Below the pieces are notes generated by a model. The model worked only from the letters and a program-made list of their open reading frames with translations, was not told where the DNA came from and ran no database searches. Made by a program: the position numbers and the translations under genes. Below are positions 14,900 to 26,699 of a DNA stretch of 64,000 bases, piece after piece (within the stretch, counting starts at the first letter, position 1; each line of letters begins with the position of its first letter). The stretch covers positions 1-64,000 of the forward strand of contig JBAMDO010000074.1 in NCBI GenBank assembly GCA_037074765.1, read 5' to 3'. Origin of the DNA: Mansonella perstans (lineage: Eukaryota; Nematoda; Chromadorea; Rhabditida; Onchocercidae).

Positions 14900-16640
14900 G
14901 TTGATATTACCTACCAGCATTTAGAAACAAAACAGATGAACTTCTTCCCTCTCTTTCACAATGCAAATATCCATTTTAACGTAACAAATGCTGCGGCAGT
15001 TATTTACACAGACATCTGGTTGAATGCTATGTACGCAAGGTAGATTATCTTGATCAGATAAGCATGCCCTGAAGATAGAACTGTTCGGAGAATTAATTCC
15101 TGACAAGTCTAAATCAATTATCATTGGAACTAACACTTCACCGTCGTATATAAACTGTTCATTTCACAAGAGTTCATGATGATATATCAGCGTCTGGAAA
15201 CAATGACGCCGGAGGATCATGGTTAATCAGACTATTGATATCAGAATATGCAAAGATCTCCTATCGCACATAAGATTCAAAGCAGGATTCACATAACCTT
15301 GTATGCATGATGCAATTTTAGGAATTCAATTTATTAATGTCATTCAATCAATGAAGCACATAACACATTCACAATTAAACACAAAACAATGCAGTGGTCC
15401 TTCTACACGCCAACATTTACCATGTGTTTAAAACTTGATCCCGAAAATGGGTAGAAATCGCTTTAACAGTATGTTTGGTATGTGTCGAATTCATACTGTT
15501 CTACTTTCCCCAATTTAAAAAAAAAAAGCAATTTTTTCAGGATGCAAAGCTAAAACATCTGGCAAACAAAGGAGTCCGGAAGGCTTTAGACAAAAATAAA
15601 ATAAAATATTTTAATTCGAATGTTGCTCGTCCATCCGTCATCTGCCTTCTGTTGCTACCATAGTCACAGATACAACAAGAATCAGCAACGGGGGCACATA
15701 TGCTACATTTAAAAACAAATCGAAAACGTATCCACAAATCAATTTTTTGATTTAAATATGCTTATCCCTTATCGCTTATCTCTAACCTAAACAAGATCTC
15801 GTTTGAAGCCATAAATTAACTTGACAATAAGAGATTAAAAAGGTCGCAAAGCTTGAGTCCAGAAAACAAAATAACCAGATCGTAAGTCTGAAGACACCGG
15901 CAGAATGCCAGTGCACGAGAATCATGATGAACATGTCGGCAGTAGTATCATGAATTAAAACGGGCGAGTCTTACTGATGTGACAATATCATAAGTTACAG
16001 TTTCCCTTGAATGGAATATACTTTCATAAATACAAGTATGAAAATCTAAACAGTTACGATTGAAATAGCTCATCATGTACTCAAATTCTGAGAATTCGCA
16101 ATCGCTTAGAAGGGAATCTTTGTACAGCTAACTGTAATGTGCCTACGGAAACTGGGTCCGAGACTTTTAGAAAGAGAAAAAATCCCGAGAACTTGAGTGA
16201 AAGAAAATTCTATCAGCTATTTAACAAAAACAAACAAAAATGAACAGCAAATTCAAGTAACATGCAGTTCAGATATTACTGCTATCGGAGAAAATAGAGA
16301 CTGAATACTTGGAATTAATACCGCAAGCATACGTATTATATGGCACACTGAAGTAAATATTTCGAAAAAAAAATATCGTTTTTTTTCCTGGCGCTGAAAT
16401 GCACTAAAATTTACTAAATGAACGCTGAGAAGCTACTAACTGCGGAACTCAGAAGACACGAAATTCTGAAAATATTTGAAATTTACTGTCCCCAAATTCA
16501 GATGAAATGCCTGAACTATTATTACTGCGTATTTCAAGCCAACAACGACAGAAATATAGTAAACGCAAAAGAAATAATTCAATACAGTACTGAGTATATT
16601 AGGAAAGTCATGTTCCATAATTTCTTCAAGTACCGGACTC
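14900..16640. other. Intergenic region downstream of the hexokinase-like gene
   Basis: No exon chain was found. The only visible feature is a small group of three GATAAG motifs on the minus strand around 15760-15783 (CTTATC on the plus strand). The rest is AT-rich unique DNA, presumably including the 3' untranslated end of the hexokinase-like transcript. Confidence 0.5.
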
Positions 16641-16646
16641 TTTCGT

Positions 16647-19600
16647 TCAAAGCCCCATTTTTTCTGCTACCGCAGCAACTATGGCAGCACCTTTAGCGCT
16701 ACCCTCGTCCGATGGTACCAACTCCCACTGAAATAAAACTGATACCATAACCAGTATGTAAGCAGCACAGCGATCTGCATGACGACTACGCGCAATAAAA
16801 TGTGCTCGCCATCTAACGGCTAATATTTCTTAAAATTATTTTTAATACAGTTAAAGCGAAATTTTATAAATAAAACAAACGCTAATATTCATTGGAGCCA
16901 AATCATGTAGTTTGTCCTCCAGTAATGATAGATAAGTCGGATGAAATTGTACTAATGCACCACCTACTCCAATTTTTATTTTACTTTGACCAATATGGCG
17001 TAGTAACGCTGCTATCGCTGAAAATTCATTTGCATGAAAACAAACTGTTTGGTAACACAGTGCCATTACTCTTCTAACCTTTATTTTGTTGAGAAATAAT
17101 TATTTGTTTAGTGTTTACTTACATTATTGTCAATCCTATTTTATGGAAGACTCATTTTGATTAGCATTTGCCTATTATTTGATTACACGCGTACATTCAT
17201 GAAAACTTGTGTACGCAAATTCTAATATAGAACGTGCAAAAGTAGTATCAAACCAGCAGCAACAATAGCAGCAGATCTCTCCGATACTGCATGGCAAACT
17301 GCGTGAATGATCTCATAATCAGTTGTACAATGGCTAGGAGCATCGAGTTCATCACATATCCGCCGACAAATTTTAAAACTTCCAGCTTGATCTCTGAAAA
17401 TCCATTTATATATGAATATCACATCATTCTGCATTACATAACCTTTAACCGATCTAACTGGGTACTACTTTGCACTATTTATAAAGACGGACATGATTTT
17501 TTTTCACTGTTCAATCTGCTGTTGTGGCGTTAAAAACTAATTTTCGGAAATATAAACAACATCCTTAGACTATACCATAACTTCTAACAATAAACAAAAC
17601 TTTTAACAACAAAAAAATTCAGGCATTCTTATCAAAATAGAAAATAACATTTCGGATTTCTACTCCACAGCAATACAAAAATTAAGTTAAAAAATTGCCT
17701 TAAAATTTCAGAAATGTATTTAGTTGGAAATGAATCGACTTCATCCAGTTTTTCACAAGATTTTCCATTGAACAGATGTCCATCTAATGTAAATTGTATG
17801 AGGATGCGGCGTACCAGCTCGCCTAGATATAATGCTCCAGTTAGTTTATCAATCCTGCAAGTTAATAACGTTAAGTACCATTTTCTCTCCAGAAATTTCC
17901 GAAAAGTATAGCCAAATCATGGAGTTCATCGGCTCATTTATCGGACAGATTTTTATTCTGCTTAATGTAATGATGTTTATGAAAATATTTGCTCTCTTAA
18001 CATTGATAAGCAGATTTATGCTATTTATTTCACAAAAATAATGCTTACATTTGTTTGCCTTTATGAACAGATTCCACATCAATATCTCGATCGAACTGTG
18101 TTAAAATAGAAGCTAATTCACCCTGAATATTCATTTAATTTCTACTTGCTCCATATAAGTGCAGAAGAAAACTTTCCAAGACCTCAAAAGACATACAGCA
18201 AAGCGTATTAAACGCCGAATAAAGTTTATCATCTCATGTTCGGTCATTCCTCAAACGATAACCAAACCGACATAGTTCGAAGAAATAAAGGAAAAAAAAA
18301 ATTGCAGAAGTATAAATGTATGAAATGCTAGATTACCTTTTCACCAAATTCTTCCCATTCCGTAACAATCACCATCTTGTCAAACTTATATCCAGAAGCA
18401 GCAGCATTGAATTTTTTAATTTTCGCAGTATCTTCCAAATACGATGAATTACAACTGGAAATTAAAAAGTGCATACAACTTATTCACTTTATCGTCACCG
18501 ATTTTTGAGAAACTGAATAAAATAGTACAAAAATCACTTATAATGATTCCATGTAAATAAGAGAAACACCACGTCCTACCTCATAACTTATTAGTCTCAA
18601 ATATTTTTCCATATTTGCGGACAATAGAGTGAAGGGAACTGAAATAAAGAAAAAAATAAAAAAAAATTACCCGTATCCAATGACGACACCAATGATGCAT
18701 TCATGACCGTACTTGTAGGCAGTCGCAGCTAACTGACCGACGGTGTCATTCATTACTACTTGAATTTTCACATTTGTTAGCTGAAACAAAAAAAAAAAAA
18801 TAATAATGATTTTGATAACTTTGAGTAAACAAAATTACAGAATTGAGAAACAGAAAATCAAAAACGAAAGATCCCATGCAGATGTGGGATAGACAAACCA
18901 TGTTTAATTCAAGAGCTTCTTCCAGAAGTTTGACTACATCTTTCTGTAGACAGTCCTTTATATCAAAGCCTTTTGTCCACCAAAGTAGCCGCGCTGAGCG
19001 TAGTGAAAGCAGCTCGCATGGGTAGGAGAAAACAAAACCGACTGGGAGCGAAGCATTTAGCAGATTCACTTCGTTGAGGAATTTCATTAGGCAATTAACT
19101 ATGAATGTGAACAGCTAAAATAAAATATATTGTTTGAAATGCAATCTAAAGAAACCTGCTAGCAGGTGTAGTTCAAGAGTTACATATTTGAAGATTCCAT
19201 AGCTTGTGAGAAAACACAAAATTTTACGAACAAAAAAAATCTAACCTGGTCTCCAGTTCCTTTCATAACAGAAACTGGGAAAACGTAATTATGGTTAATC
19301 TGTTCTGGTTCCTGGTTGCTTCCTTTCAACGTTAATAACATAATACGCAAGTTTCTCCCACTGAGATCAATTGCAATATATTTACCTACTTCTGAAATTT
19401 CAAAAAAATTATGCATGGGAAATTTCTTTTGCACCACTTAAATGTATATCAACCAACCATTTCCATCCGGTAAAGCAGGAACGAAAGAGGGTAACATCGC
19501 AATAGATGAAGCACCACCTTCGAGACCTCGAACAAGTTCATCCTGTATTTTTCCACTAATTTCATGCAGCATTCCATCCTGAAGTAAAATATAACTCTAA

Positions 19601-20034
19601 CACGAGTAATCTTTATTATATTCACTACCATTCTTTCTTCTTTTTTTCCAAATTAACAAAATTAATTTGGAAAACAATACAAACTTGAGTTTTCAATGCA
19701 AGTACCATTAACAAACGAGTAAAGAAGCACTGATACTTTAAGCCAATAATAATCCTCCCATTACCTTGTCATATATAAATATACATTTTTCCCTGTGGAT
19801 AATTCTTGACAATAACTTGTGCATACTAATCGAATATGCAAGATAAAAAAAAAAGTTGGATTCAGTGCTAAAGAAAAGGTAGGTGAAAAATTACAGAGAA
19901 AGTGATATAAAAATGTTGATGAAAAGGTTGAGACAGACGGTAAATTCATCTGTCACCGGCTGAATTTAAATAAATACACATACCTCAATATAAAACTGCT
20001 GAAGAGTTTTAACAACTGCTTCTGGTAATGTCAT
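16647..20034 (-). CDS. Hexokinase-family protein with degenerate ATP site (449 aa)
   Basis: Eleven exons: 20034-19984, 19578-19458, 19391-19246, 19114-18899, 18780-18671, 18454-18337, 18122-18049, 17854-17699, 17393-17254, 17017-16881 and 16727-16647. All phases agree and give 449 aa, the normal length of a 50-kDa hexokinase. Hexokinases phosphorylate glucose with ATP in the cytosol at the entry to glycolysis. Seen and conserved: sugar-site FSYPC, WTKGF, VMNDTVG with the catalytic-base Asp, and EW..FG. Altered: phosphate-1 loop LGGTN is LSGRN, GTG(C)N is GYGCN, GVDGS/T is GVGGA, and GSGKG near the C-terminus is GSAKG. The intron between 17854-17699 and 17393-17254 seems to use a GC donor. A TTTTCAG acceptor lies about 27 bases upstream of the ATG, suggesting spliced-leader addition. 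Family membership is clear; catalytic activity is doubtful. Confidence 0.88.
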
Positions 20035-20061
20035 AATTGTTTGAAACAGCAAAATATATAT

Positions 20062-20068
20062 CTGAAAA
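20062..20068 (-). promoter_or_regulatory. Candidate trans-splice acceptor of the hexokinase-like gene
   Basis: On the minus strand the sequence reads TATTTTCAG and is followed after about 27 bases by the ATG at 20034. A consensus acceptor this close to a start, with no coding exon visible upstream, is typical of nematode spliced-leader addition. Not proven without a cDNA. Confidence 0.5.
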
Positions 20069-21711
20069 TAAATACTGGGATCATAAAGTAACACGAAATT
20101 CGACATTCATAATGCAGTTCACCATGATTAAGAGCTAAATACCACATTAACGTGGTAACAGATTTACAACACTAAATCGGATATCATCCATACCTGCAAC
20201 TCTCCTAACACAATTAGTTTTTTAACATGATCTAAAATTTACAGGAAATAAGACTGGCAATTAAATTCCAAGCCTAAGGCTTCACAAACGGAATTTGCAT
20301 ATATTTGGAATTCAATATAGCTTGAGAAGAAATGAAATCATTAAATAGAAATTTGACACCCTTTATGCCTTATTTACTCAGATCCCGCAATACCGCAAGA
20401 ATAGCTGCTCAATATGTTCAAATTAATCGAAGTACAATAAAATCCCATTGAAGTACAACAAAATTAACAGAACATGCAGAAGTAAAGGGCCTAATATTCT
20501 ATAATATATTCATGCTATGTTTCAAACATTCGATTGTAATACAGTTATTCCTTAATTACCAGCAGTTATTCTTTACGGTACAAAGTATGACAGAAATATG
20601 TAACATTAATTGTCGAGAACTTATGAAATTACTGATGGTATGATCAAAAGCGACAAATGTGCTCGAAGTTCTCGACATCGGAAATTATAGAAGGTACGTG
20701 AAATCAATACCATTAACACGGCAAACAGAAATATACCCACTACTACATCCTCTGTTTATACTGAAATTCAGGATGTGCTAAAAGATAAGTCGATTTATCT
20801 CAAAAAACGATGAAGATCCTTTCCAGGAAACACGAAAATCCTCTAATCTCTCACACACAATCAACAAAATTCACCGATTGCAATAACACCATTGAAAGGA
20901 TGCCAAAACATTCAGGGAAACACTTCAAAACTCATTTGAAAGAAAGTAGCGCTCTATATCGTTGAAAAAATTTAAATACTATCATTAAAGGAGAATTTTT
21001 CAAATTGTTCAAATTTAGATTTATGGAATCCTGGAAATTTCCTATTAACGGAGAAGAAAGAAGAGAGAAGGAATTGAGATATTTATCGCATAGATATTTT
21101 GCAACATTTTTTATACGAACATTTTGCATATTTATACGAACATTTATACAAACATTTTTTATACGAACATTTATACGACTGTAATTGATTATCGGAAGTT
21201 AGAAGACAACAAAATATTGATTGAAATATGGGATCAGAACAAGAGATCAAAGATAAATCTGATTAATCACATTGTTAAACTGATAAATATCGAGAATATC
21301 TGATTAGATAAGGTGGGAAAACAGATAATTTAAGGATAAAAATATGAAAGATAGGGAGAAAGATAAGCTTAGGCTAGTAGTAGATTAAAGGTAAATTGGA
21401 GATAAATAGGTAAAAGTTAGGCAAAGAGATATTATAAAAGCAACAAAACACATAAGAAAGAGATACATTTCTGTTATACAATTAAAAGGTAAAATTGGAA
21501 TGATTGAATTAAAAGGACTTTTATGTGTGATATATGTCAAAAGATTGTTGTATTATTATTCAAAGTGACACGGATGAAAATAAGAAAATGAGGTTACAAA
21601 GGTCAAGTGAGATTTATAGAATTAAAAATAAATTATATCATTTGATTCTTTTACAAAATAATTTTTTTCACTATCATTTTGCCATAAATTTATGCACATT
21701 CTCGCAACAAA

Positions 21712-21713
21712 CA

Positions 21714-21752
<39 letters not shown>

Positions 21753-21763
21753 ACACATACACA

Positions 21764-21801
<38 letters not shown>

Positions 21802-21818
21802 ACACACATACATACAAC

Positions 21819-21889
<71 letters not shown>

Positions 21890-21895
21890 ACACAT
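21712..21895. repeat. (CA)n microsatellite, about 180 bp
   Basis: Nearly uninterrupted AC dinucleotides with a few ACAT and CAACAA interruptions. All open frames across it (His-Thr, Cys-Val) are artefacts. Confidence 0.97.
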
Positions 21896-22575
21896 ATATT
21901 TAAACATGTGAATATATAAGCATTTATAATAATATAGATTGTATATATATATATTTTTTTTTGATGAATAAGGATCGAATGGAAAGCATAGGCTATTATT
22001 TAATTAGTTCATAGTTGTGATATTTTTTAAAGATTGCCTCAAAATGAGTGCCATAAAAAAAGAAGAAGGAAAAAAGTAAGAGAGGATATTATAGCATGAA
22101 AATACTTGCATTGATTTCAATTTCAACAGAAACAAGCATACACATACATACCTATATATAAATCATAAATAATAAATAAAGTTGGGAATTTATAAGCAAG
22201 GTGTGTTATTTGATGATTGAAATTTTTTAAAGGAGTGAGAATTAACAAAAACTTTCTTCTTTGGTTAAATGTTGATGTCAATGAATCATCACTTCAATAG
22301 CTTATTAAACCTTGTCAAATTTTGTGATACAATAAGCCTATGTCAAATAGTTTCAAAGTTTTAGGAAATAAAAATTAATTCCGAAATGGTAAATTGATGG
22401 CATTCAGTTCGGGAGGGAACATATTGTACAAGTAATTTGATTTTCTAAATGACAAGAAGAATGTTGCATAAATAAAGTAATACCTTTACTTCTCTTCTTT
22501 TCTCTAATAATCCACAATTTCTGCAGGAAAGCCAGAAATAGCTCACTCCTGCATTTATTCCAATTCACTAAAAAT

Positions 22576-22736
22576 CGATACAATCATCGTTGACAGTCCC
22601 CCAAACCTTGATACAACATCGTTGACAGTTCCGCAAACCTCAATACAATCATTGGTGACAGTCCCCCAAACCTTGATACAATCATCGTTGACAGTCCCCC
22701 AAACCTCGATACAATTATCGTTGACAGTACCCAAAA
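22576..22736. repeat. 33-bp minisatellite, five units
   Basis: The core TTGACAGTCCCCCAAACCTTG, with variants, recurs with GACAGT starting at 22592, 22624, 22657, 22690 and 22723, a period of 32-33 bp. The unit is much richer in C than its surroundings. Because 33 is divisible by three, one minus-strand frame stays open across the array and encodes an 11-residue repeat, but without other gene signals. Confidence 0.9.
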
Positions 22737-23086
22737 CTTTGTGACCCGACGATTTATGTTATCTCCCTCTCTTTGTTCCATCATTTAGATGCTATATTAC
22801 ACTTAGATGTGTTAAGAATTAAGATGATGTAATCTCATTAATTACATTAAGTAATTAATTAATGAGGATAATTTTTTTTCATTGCATTCTTTTATTGATT
22901 ATATTGATGCTTTTCTGTTATTAGTTTTTCATTAGTTCATGCTTTACAAGTTAACTGAGATAATTTATTAGCGATCGATATAATTAAAATGAAACAAATT
23001 ATCGTTCTGCAACCCATATATTAAATTGTGAGATGTAACCCATCATCTCACAATTGTATTATTATTTCTTTACAGCTAGCTATATA

Positions 23087-23119
<33 letters not shown>
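23087..23119. repeat. (AT)n microsatellite
   Basis: About 32 bp of perfect AT dinucleotides. Confidence 0.95.
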
Positions 23120-23120
<1 letters not shown>

Positions 23121-23211
23121 CTAATTTAATCCCTCCTCTAAAACACGCTCTCCACCTTCACGAAGATTCCGAACTTCTCTACTGGTATCACACATGATAG
23201 ATTATCTTCGA

Positions 23212-26200
23212 TTAATTCGAAACAATTGTATCTTGTGTATTCAGACTGTATGTTGAGGTTTTTGAACTTGGCGCTGACCACCATTGCCGTTCACTGGATC
23301 CCCAAGCTGTAAATACCACTACCGGCAAGACCGCTACTACGCCGGACACATAAAATACCTGAAATTAGAATCTTTCGAAAGGTAAATTATGAAAAGAAGG
23401 CTAACTTTTAGTAGGAAATCACTCGCATTTACAATATTTTTGGCTTTTAGAATGCCAAATGCTACTTCCAATAACTTTACAATATTAAATATAATCAAAT
23501 TCTGGGACTAATTTTCCAAAGACTTTGGACATCATAGTTTATTCAAAACATACCGTGGCCCATTCATCTGCTGTACCATGTTGTACAATATGTTTCGTGA
23601 GAAGTTTGTTACCGATGCCAAACCATGCCACAAAAAAAAACGAAATACCTGTAATGACACCTGAATATGGTGGTGCAAGTTGCACCAAAGCTGTTTGAAC
23701 GCCGGGAGTATGCAAACCTAAAATAACATAACCTCATTATCATAATGAGCTATCTTTAGAGGACACTATTGGCCTGATAGTGTCCTCTAAAGAGCCTGAT
23801 GCAATATTCTACATAGCTTTTCCGAAAAAATTGATTTGAAAATTTACGATCGATGGGGCGAGGCGAGAAGTCTCACTTAACACAAAAAATAAGCTGAATA
23901 ACAGAAGCAAGAAAATTAATAAAAATGATTGAAATCACTGCTCAAGCTGATTGTATTTAGTTTGAGAATATGTCACACTTTACTTCATTGACAGTTTGAA
24001 TTAGTAGGCAGCGAAAGAATTATTTCATTTGAAAGTAAATAATTTGCACTCATAAATTCAGATCTGTACGAACGAATGTTTTTGAATTAGGTTGATCATT
24101 AAATTATTTTCCACTTCAACGGCTTCTGAAGAAAAGTTATACCAGTTATATTTTGCCAGCCATCTCGGACTAACAATTAGAACTGAATTCTAATCAAGAT
24201 CCTACTGATCATTTCTGTTTCATTCTCACAAGTGATCTTTTAAATAAGCAAAATAATATCAAACTGTGAAGTGATAAAATGAAATATGAACCCGCAAAGA
24301 GCATCGCGCAACATAAAGGAATTGTTGCAAAAGAAGATCGTTCTCGGTTAAATTGTGGTACCGTAATAATGCACAGTGATAATCCTACTGATGCAATACC
24401 GTTGAATATCTGGAAACGTTTATCTTCTTTGCACACATAATTTACTCATTTTAATGTCATGATACGATAATCAATTTCTTTTTCAAATAAAAATTCGTTA
24501 GAATGGAATAGAATTTATGGGTTACATTGCAAAATATTTCGCATAACCATATTTTCACTTGATTTTTTTTCCAACTGGCTATCTTAGTCGTTTCTAGGGA
24601 AATCTATAAATAGCAGAAATACATTCTATTTTTTACATTTCGTTTATTTATTTTCGATTTTTTTCGGTTTAAAATTTCATAAAAGGTACCTTACAAACAG
24701 TAGTTTTAGTCCAATCTGTGTGTTTTGTGAGCCAAGTTGAAAGGCTACAGGAAAAAGCTTTGCTCATAAATAGACAGACTATTGGAAACGCTGAGGCAAT
24801 TCCATTCTTCGCCGGTGCAAAATGTAATACGTCGCGCATATAATTAGGTAAAAACTGCAGCATGATAACAAGTGGATATTCATGGCATACAAGTGCAAAG
24901 ATTCCTGCCCAAACTGCTGATGATCGAGCAATTGCAGACCATGGAGTTTGACGGGAAGCGGTACGCTTACCAATTGACTCGCACGCTATTCTAAAACTTA
25001 TTCGAAATTCAAAGTTCCCCGGAAATTGAGATCGCATTGAAATTTTTGTCCTTTTTGTTTCGTAAAATATGACTTGATCATTTGGGAAGAGTCACCGATT
25101 CGGTTCATTCAAAACATAATAGAACAGATTATAAATAATTTCAATCAAGATCAAGAATTGCTGTGTTATATTAGAAGGGCTGGATGACCTGAAACACCAA
25201 ACCGAATCATTGACTAATAGACTAAAAAATCAGTACGATGATCAACATTGGAAAATTTACAGAATATCAAAAAAAGCTTTGTAAGCACAGAAACCAGGCT
25301 TCCTGTGAAAATACAAAAGAAACCAAAAGTTCATGATTATAAAAGAAAACCTGCTTTCAATGAACATTTGCTCTTGACGTGATATGCAGTACTGCTTGGA
25401 AGGTTTGTCAGCTCCCATCGGAATCCAGAACAAAGCAACTAATGCAGAAATCAATCCACTAAGGTAGAATATAGCGGGCCAACCATTTACAATATCTTTG
25501 CGTGTGCACAAGTAACCGGCTGTTGGCAAAATAAATAATGTACCTGAAAATGAACTTATCCTATACAGCCTATTACTCTTCGATAATTGGAAGTTATTTT
25601 TTGGTTGTAAAATTTATTGGAAACGGATTTATTTGCTAGAGACAAATACTCTTACTAAATAATTATTGTCGGAATGTTTTTCTGAACTATTTCCTTCTAT
25701 CATTTTGGCACATTTCAATCTGTTTCAGTTTAATTCAATTTTATCCCGGTTCACTTTAGCCTACTGATACTGCAATTTCGATTGTTAATCTCGAAAGTAA
25801 TCCAAAAAGCAAATTTGTTGAAGATCATTGTCACTGATGTCAAATAATGTGGAAGCACACCCCAACAGAAACTTGCCTAGTGCTGCAAGTAATAGAGTTT
25901 ATTTCAAATTTGAAAGTTTGTTAATGTTCACATTGCAATCACATAGATCAGATACATGCGTAATATACATAAGTTATTCTGCAAACAGTATGTATGTATA
26001 ATAAGCCTCACCAATTTGTCGACCACTTGTGACAATACCTAATGCAACTGCTCGTTCATTTTGTGGGAACCATCGTGTTATCAAGGAATTGGTAGCAGGT
26101 GTAAGGCATGCGTCTGCTGCACCAATTGCTAATCTTGCAGCAACTGCATACCATATACTTTCATGTGCCATTATTGGTAAAACTGCATTTGCAATAGCAC

Positions 26201-26665
26201 ACAGCAATAAACTACCACCAATCATCCATTTACCGTTTATCCGATCCGCCCATAATCCTGTTATCACCATCAGAAGTGAACCGACATTTTGCGCTGCTAA
26301 TACAATACCTTCCTAAATTTTTTGAATATTTTTCAAAAAAACTTTACATTACCCTTTTGTAACATAAACATAGAGAAAAAGCAAACAAAATTATATGTGC
26401 AATTAAAACGGATCAGCAATGGCATAATTTCTGCATTTCGGAATTTTATTTTGATTTGAAATGAACATATGAATTGAATCATGATAAGAATGATGAGAAA
26501 GTTTAGTGATTGAATTGAGTTATTACTTGTTCACTTCGCCATTGCAGATCACCTTTATAACCATTTATGGTACAGGAAGTCATACAGATCAGTGCTACAG
26601 CCATATTTGATGAACTCACTGAAAGTGCAATGAAACAGCAACATAAGAGAGCAGCAACCAATAAT
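23212..26665 (-). CDS. SLC17-like major facilitator anion transporter
   Basis: Seven phase-consistent exons: 26665-26527, 26312-26012, 25543-25351, 24990-24690, 24409-24292, 23717-23554 and 23358-23212 (TAA). They encode about 454 aa of a 12-helix membrane protein, near the usual 450-500 aa. The order fits SLC17 (sialin, phosphate and vesicular glutamate carriers): first helix and short lumenal loop, then LWADRINGKWMIG matching the MFS loop-2/3 motif, RLAIGAADACLTPATNSLI matching the family R..QG..EG....A region, a cytosolic loop, and C-terminal GVITGIS and ADEWATVFYVSG, which parallel the SLC17 segment before the last helix. It probably moves organic or inorganic anions, but the substrate cannot be told. 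The first coding exon is unresolved: an ATG frame at 26969 does not join in phase. Confidence 0.82.
23754..23792. other. Perfect 16-bp hairpin inside a transporter intron
   Basis: The arms CTTTAGAGGACACTAT and ATAGTGTCCTCTAAAG are perfectly complementary around the 7-base loop TGGCCTG. The palindrome sits in the intron between transporter exons 24409-24292 and 23717-23554. The stem is short for a microRNA precursor; it may be a foldback remnant or a structured intronic element. Confidence 0.6.
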
Positions 26666-26699
26666 CTGAAATTCGATTTTAAATGATTTATTTGGGAAT

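Larger units (their letters stand above)
1..14900. other. Gene-poor, low-complexity intergenic region
   Basis: I found no convincing exon on either strand here. The stretch is very AT-rich, with many A or T runs of 10-20 bases and the simple repeats listed separately. Open frames are short, often cross microsatellites, and lack a plausible chain of splice sites or recognisable protein motifs. It may hold distal regulatory DNA, non-coding transcripts or very divergent short genes that cannot be seen by eye. Confidence 0.6.
20070..23210. other. Intergenic region with microsatellites and 33-bp repeats
   Basis: No exon chain was recognised between the hexokinase-like gene and the transporter. 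The stretch holds the CA and AT microsatellites and the 33-bp repeat listed separately, plus short ATACGAACATTT repeats near 21115-21175. Confidence 0.6.

Noticed and set aside
21534..21919. 125-codon His-Thr frame and overlapping Cys-Val frames
   Set aside because: Entirely within or extending from the long CA repeat; all frames are open because the repeat has no stops.
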